DNA from: Amycolatopsis jiangsuensis
GTDB taxonomy: Bacteria > Actinomycetota > Actinomycetes > Mycobacteriales > Pseudonocardiaceae
Reading direction: 5' to 3'
Assembly: GCF_014204865.1 (NCBI RefSeq)
Contig: NZ_JACHMG010000001.1
Coordinates: 2,542,001 to 2,606,000 of the forward strand
Length of the DNA stretch: 64,000 nt
Below are positions 61,632-64,000 of this stretch, in pieces; position 1 is the first letter of the stretch; each line of letters opens with the position of its first letter. The position numbers and the translations under genes are program-made. The notes beneath the pieces are model-generated. The model worked only from the letters and a program-made list of their open reading frames with translations. It did not search any database and was not told where the DNA came from.

Positions 61632-62132
61632 TCACCGGGGCGGCGACTTCTTCAGTACCACCGTCCGCTCACCGAGCGGAGCCGCCAGCGCCACCGAGAT
61701 CACCGGATGACGCAGATCCATCGTGCACATCTTGCCGGTCTCGGCCTTGGTCTCGCTCAGGTTCACCACCACGTGCTGCGGGGTCTGCTCGACCGCCTCG
61801 CCGAGCGCGTGCTGGCAGCCGCCCTCCTCCGCGCGCACGACCAGGATCGTACCGCCGTTGGCGGTATAGACCTCGCGCGGGAACTGCTTCGGCAGGGCCG
61901 CGGCGTCGAGTTTGCCCGCCGGCACCGGATCACTGCCCGGCGGAACCTGGAACTGCGGTTTGCCCGGTCCCGGCGTGGGCGTCGGCGACCCCGGCGAGGT
62001 CGACACGCTGCCACTCGGTGCCGCGGAGTCGCCCCCGGCCGCCGGAGCCGTGGCCATCGGCTGCTGACTGCCGCACGCCGTGGCCGTCGCGAGGATGATT
62101 GCCGTTCCGATCAGCTTCGTCGAGTACCTCAT
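61632..62132 (-). CDS. lipoprotein, paralogue A of a tandem pair
   Basis: 166 aa. Lipoprotein signal (ILATATAC, Cys 20), a Ser/Pro/Gly linker (to ~65) and a C-terminal domain with LPKQFPREVYTANGGT, GCQHALGEA, GKMCTMDLR and LAAPLGERTVVL. Its C-terminal domain aligns along its length with the next upstream gene, including two Cys that may form a disulfide. Exported and membrane-anchored; function unknown. Confidence 0.75.
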   Translation of the reverse strand: MRYSTKLIGTAIILATATACGSQQPMATAPAAGGDSAAPSGSVSTSPGSPTPTPGPGKPQFQVPPGSDPVPAGKLDAAALPKQFPREVYTANGGTILVVRAEEGGCQHALGEAVEQTPQHVVVNLSETKAETGKMCTMDLRHPVISVALAAPLGERTVVLKKSPPR

Positions 62133-62174
62133 GCCCAGTGGGACGGAAGGACCGGCGCGGAGGGTTGCACGCTT

Positions 62175-62684
62175 TCACGGACCCGGCCGCAGTACGAGCT
62201 TCCGCGCTCCGAGCGGGGCGGCCAGCCGTACCGGCAACGGCGTCTCCTTCACGTGCATCGGGCACTTCTTCCCGTGCGACGACCTGGTAAGCGTGACGAC
62301 CACGACGACCTGGCCGGACGTCTGTTCCGCCGCCGCCGCGCTCAGGTGGTCGCAGCCGGCTTGCTCGGCCTGGATCACGACGGTCGAGCCGCCCTCGGCG
62401 AGCGTCACGTCGCGCGGGTAGCCCGCGGGCAACGCCGAGACGTCGACCTGACCGGCGGCCGGAGCCCGGTCGCCGGCCGGCACCCCTTGCGTCGGGCGGC
62501 TCCTCGGCACACCCGACGGTGTGAGGTGACCCGGACCGGATCCGGCCGCGGGCAGGCCCGACGGCATCTGCGCTGCCGAACGCGAGGCGGTCGCAGGCTG
62601 CTCCCTTTGGCCGCGTTCTCCACCGCAAGCCGCCACCGCGAGCAGCAGCACACTCGTTCCCAGGATTTTTCCCGTCGTCCGCAT
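62175..62684 (-). CDS. lipoprotein, paralogue B of a tandem pair
   Basis: 169 aa from the ATG at 62684 (MRTTGKILGTSVLLLAVAAC, lipidated Cys 20). Linker to ~78, then LPAGYPRDVTLAEGGS, GCDHLSAAAAEQT, GKKCPMHVK and LAAPLGARKLVL, matching paralogue A position by position. Forty-two bp separate the two genes, so they are likely co-transcribed. A tandem duplication with diverged linkers. Function unknown. Confidence 0.75.
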   Translation of the reverse strand: MRTTGKILGTSVLLLAVAACGGERGQREQPATASRSAAQMPSGLPAAGSGPGHLTPSGVPRSRPTQGVPAGDRAPAAGQVDVSALPAGYPRDVTLAEGGSTVVIQAEQAGCDHLSAAAAEQTSGQVVVVVTLTRSSHGKKCPMHVKETPLPVRLAAPLGARKLVLRPGP

Positions 62685-63945
<1,261 letters not shown>

Positions 63946-64000
63946 CAGTGATGATGTTGGTGGTGACGCGGTTGGCGGGTCTGACCCGGCCTCTGACTGA

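Overview
The window is very high G+C DNA with third codon positions almost always G or C, many GTG starts, stop/start overlaps of the ATGA, GTGA and TGATG type, and several apparently leaderless genes. Two things point to a Pseudonocardiaceae actinobacterium, most likely Amycolatopsis or a close relative: gene order matching the Mycobacterium tuberculosis Rv2689c-Rv2703 block, and dispersed GTGAAGG/CCTTCAC palindromes. Genus is inferred from general knowledge; no database search was possible.

Layout. 1-4.5 kb: the 3' part of a GMC oxidoreductase, a secreted TAP-type hydrolase, and an iron-siderophore binding lipoprotein behind a promoter that overlaps an iron box. 4.5-18.3 kb: a conserved core block in M. 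tuberculosis order: TrmA-like RNA methyltransferase, KimA-like potassium importer, two RCK proteins (ceoB/ceoC), DUF3159, OB-fold protein, hydrolase, DUF3710, dut, DUF3093, DUF4193, cei, suhB, ppgK and the principal sigma factor. 18.7-24.6 kb: a peptide ABC transporter operon. 24.7-33.2 kb: membrane proteins, a NarL-type two-component pair, an amino acid permease and an isoleucyl-tRNA synthetase with a swapped HIGH motif. 33.2-36.2 kb: a DUF6885-like protein, a glutamine-synthetase-like enzyme and a DMT transporter. 36.4-43.4 kb: a 59-aa DUF7455 protein, an SDR/TetR divergent pair, and a sugar ABC transporter with its own ROK regulator. 43.7-49.9 kb: an XPB-type helicase, a BrkB-like membrane protein, small DUF proteins, and a DUF998/TetR divergent pair. 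50-55.4 kb: psuG-psuK, DUF3099, an M20 amidohydrolase, a methyltransferase and dtd. 55.5-64 kb: the stress sigma factor sigB behind an ECF-type promoter, class I fumarase, a MarR/MFS efflux operon, an SRPBCC protein, two paralogous lipoproteins and a trypsin-like protease.

How it works together. The core supports potassium balance, dUTP removal, inositol and polyphosphate-glucose metabolism and basal/stress transcription. Compared with M. tuberculosis, the interval between the principal sigma factor and sigB has been opened by about 37 kb of transport, regulatory and catabolic genes, while BrkB and DUF7455 remain between them. Several regulator/target pairs carry readable operators placed directly on their promoters. 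No tRNA, rRNA, CRISPR array, insertion sequence or prophage was seen.
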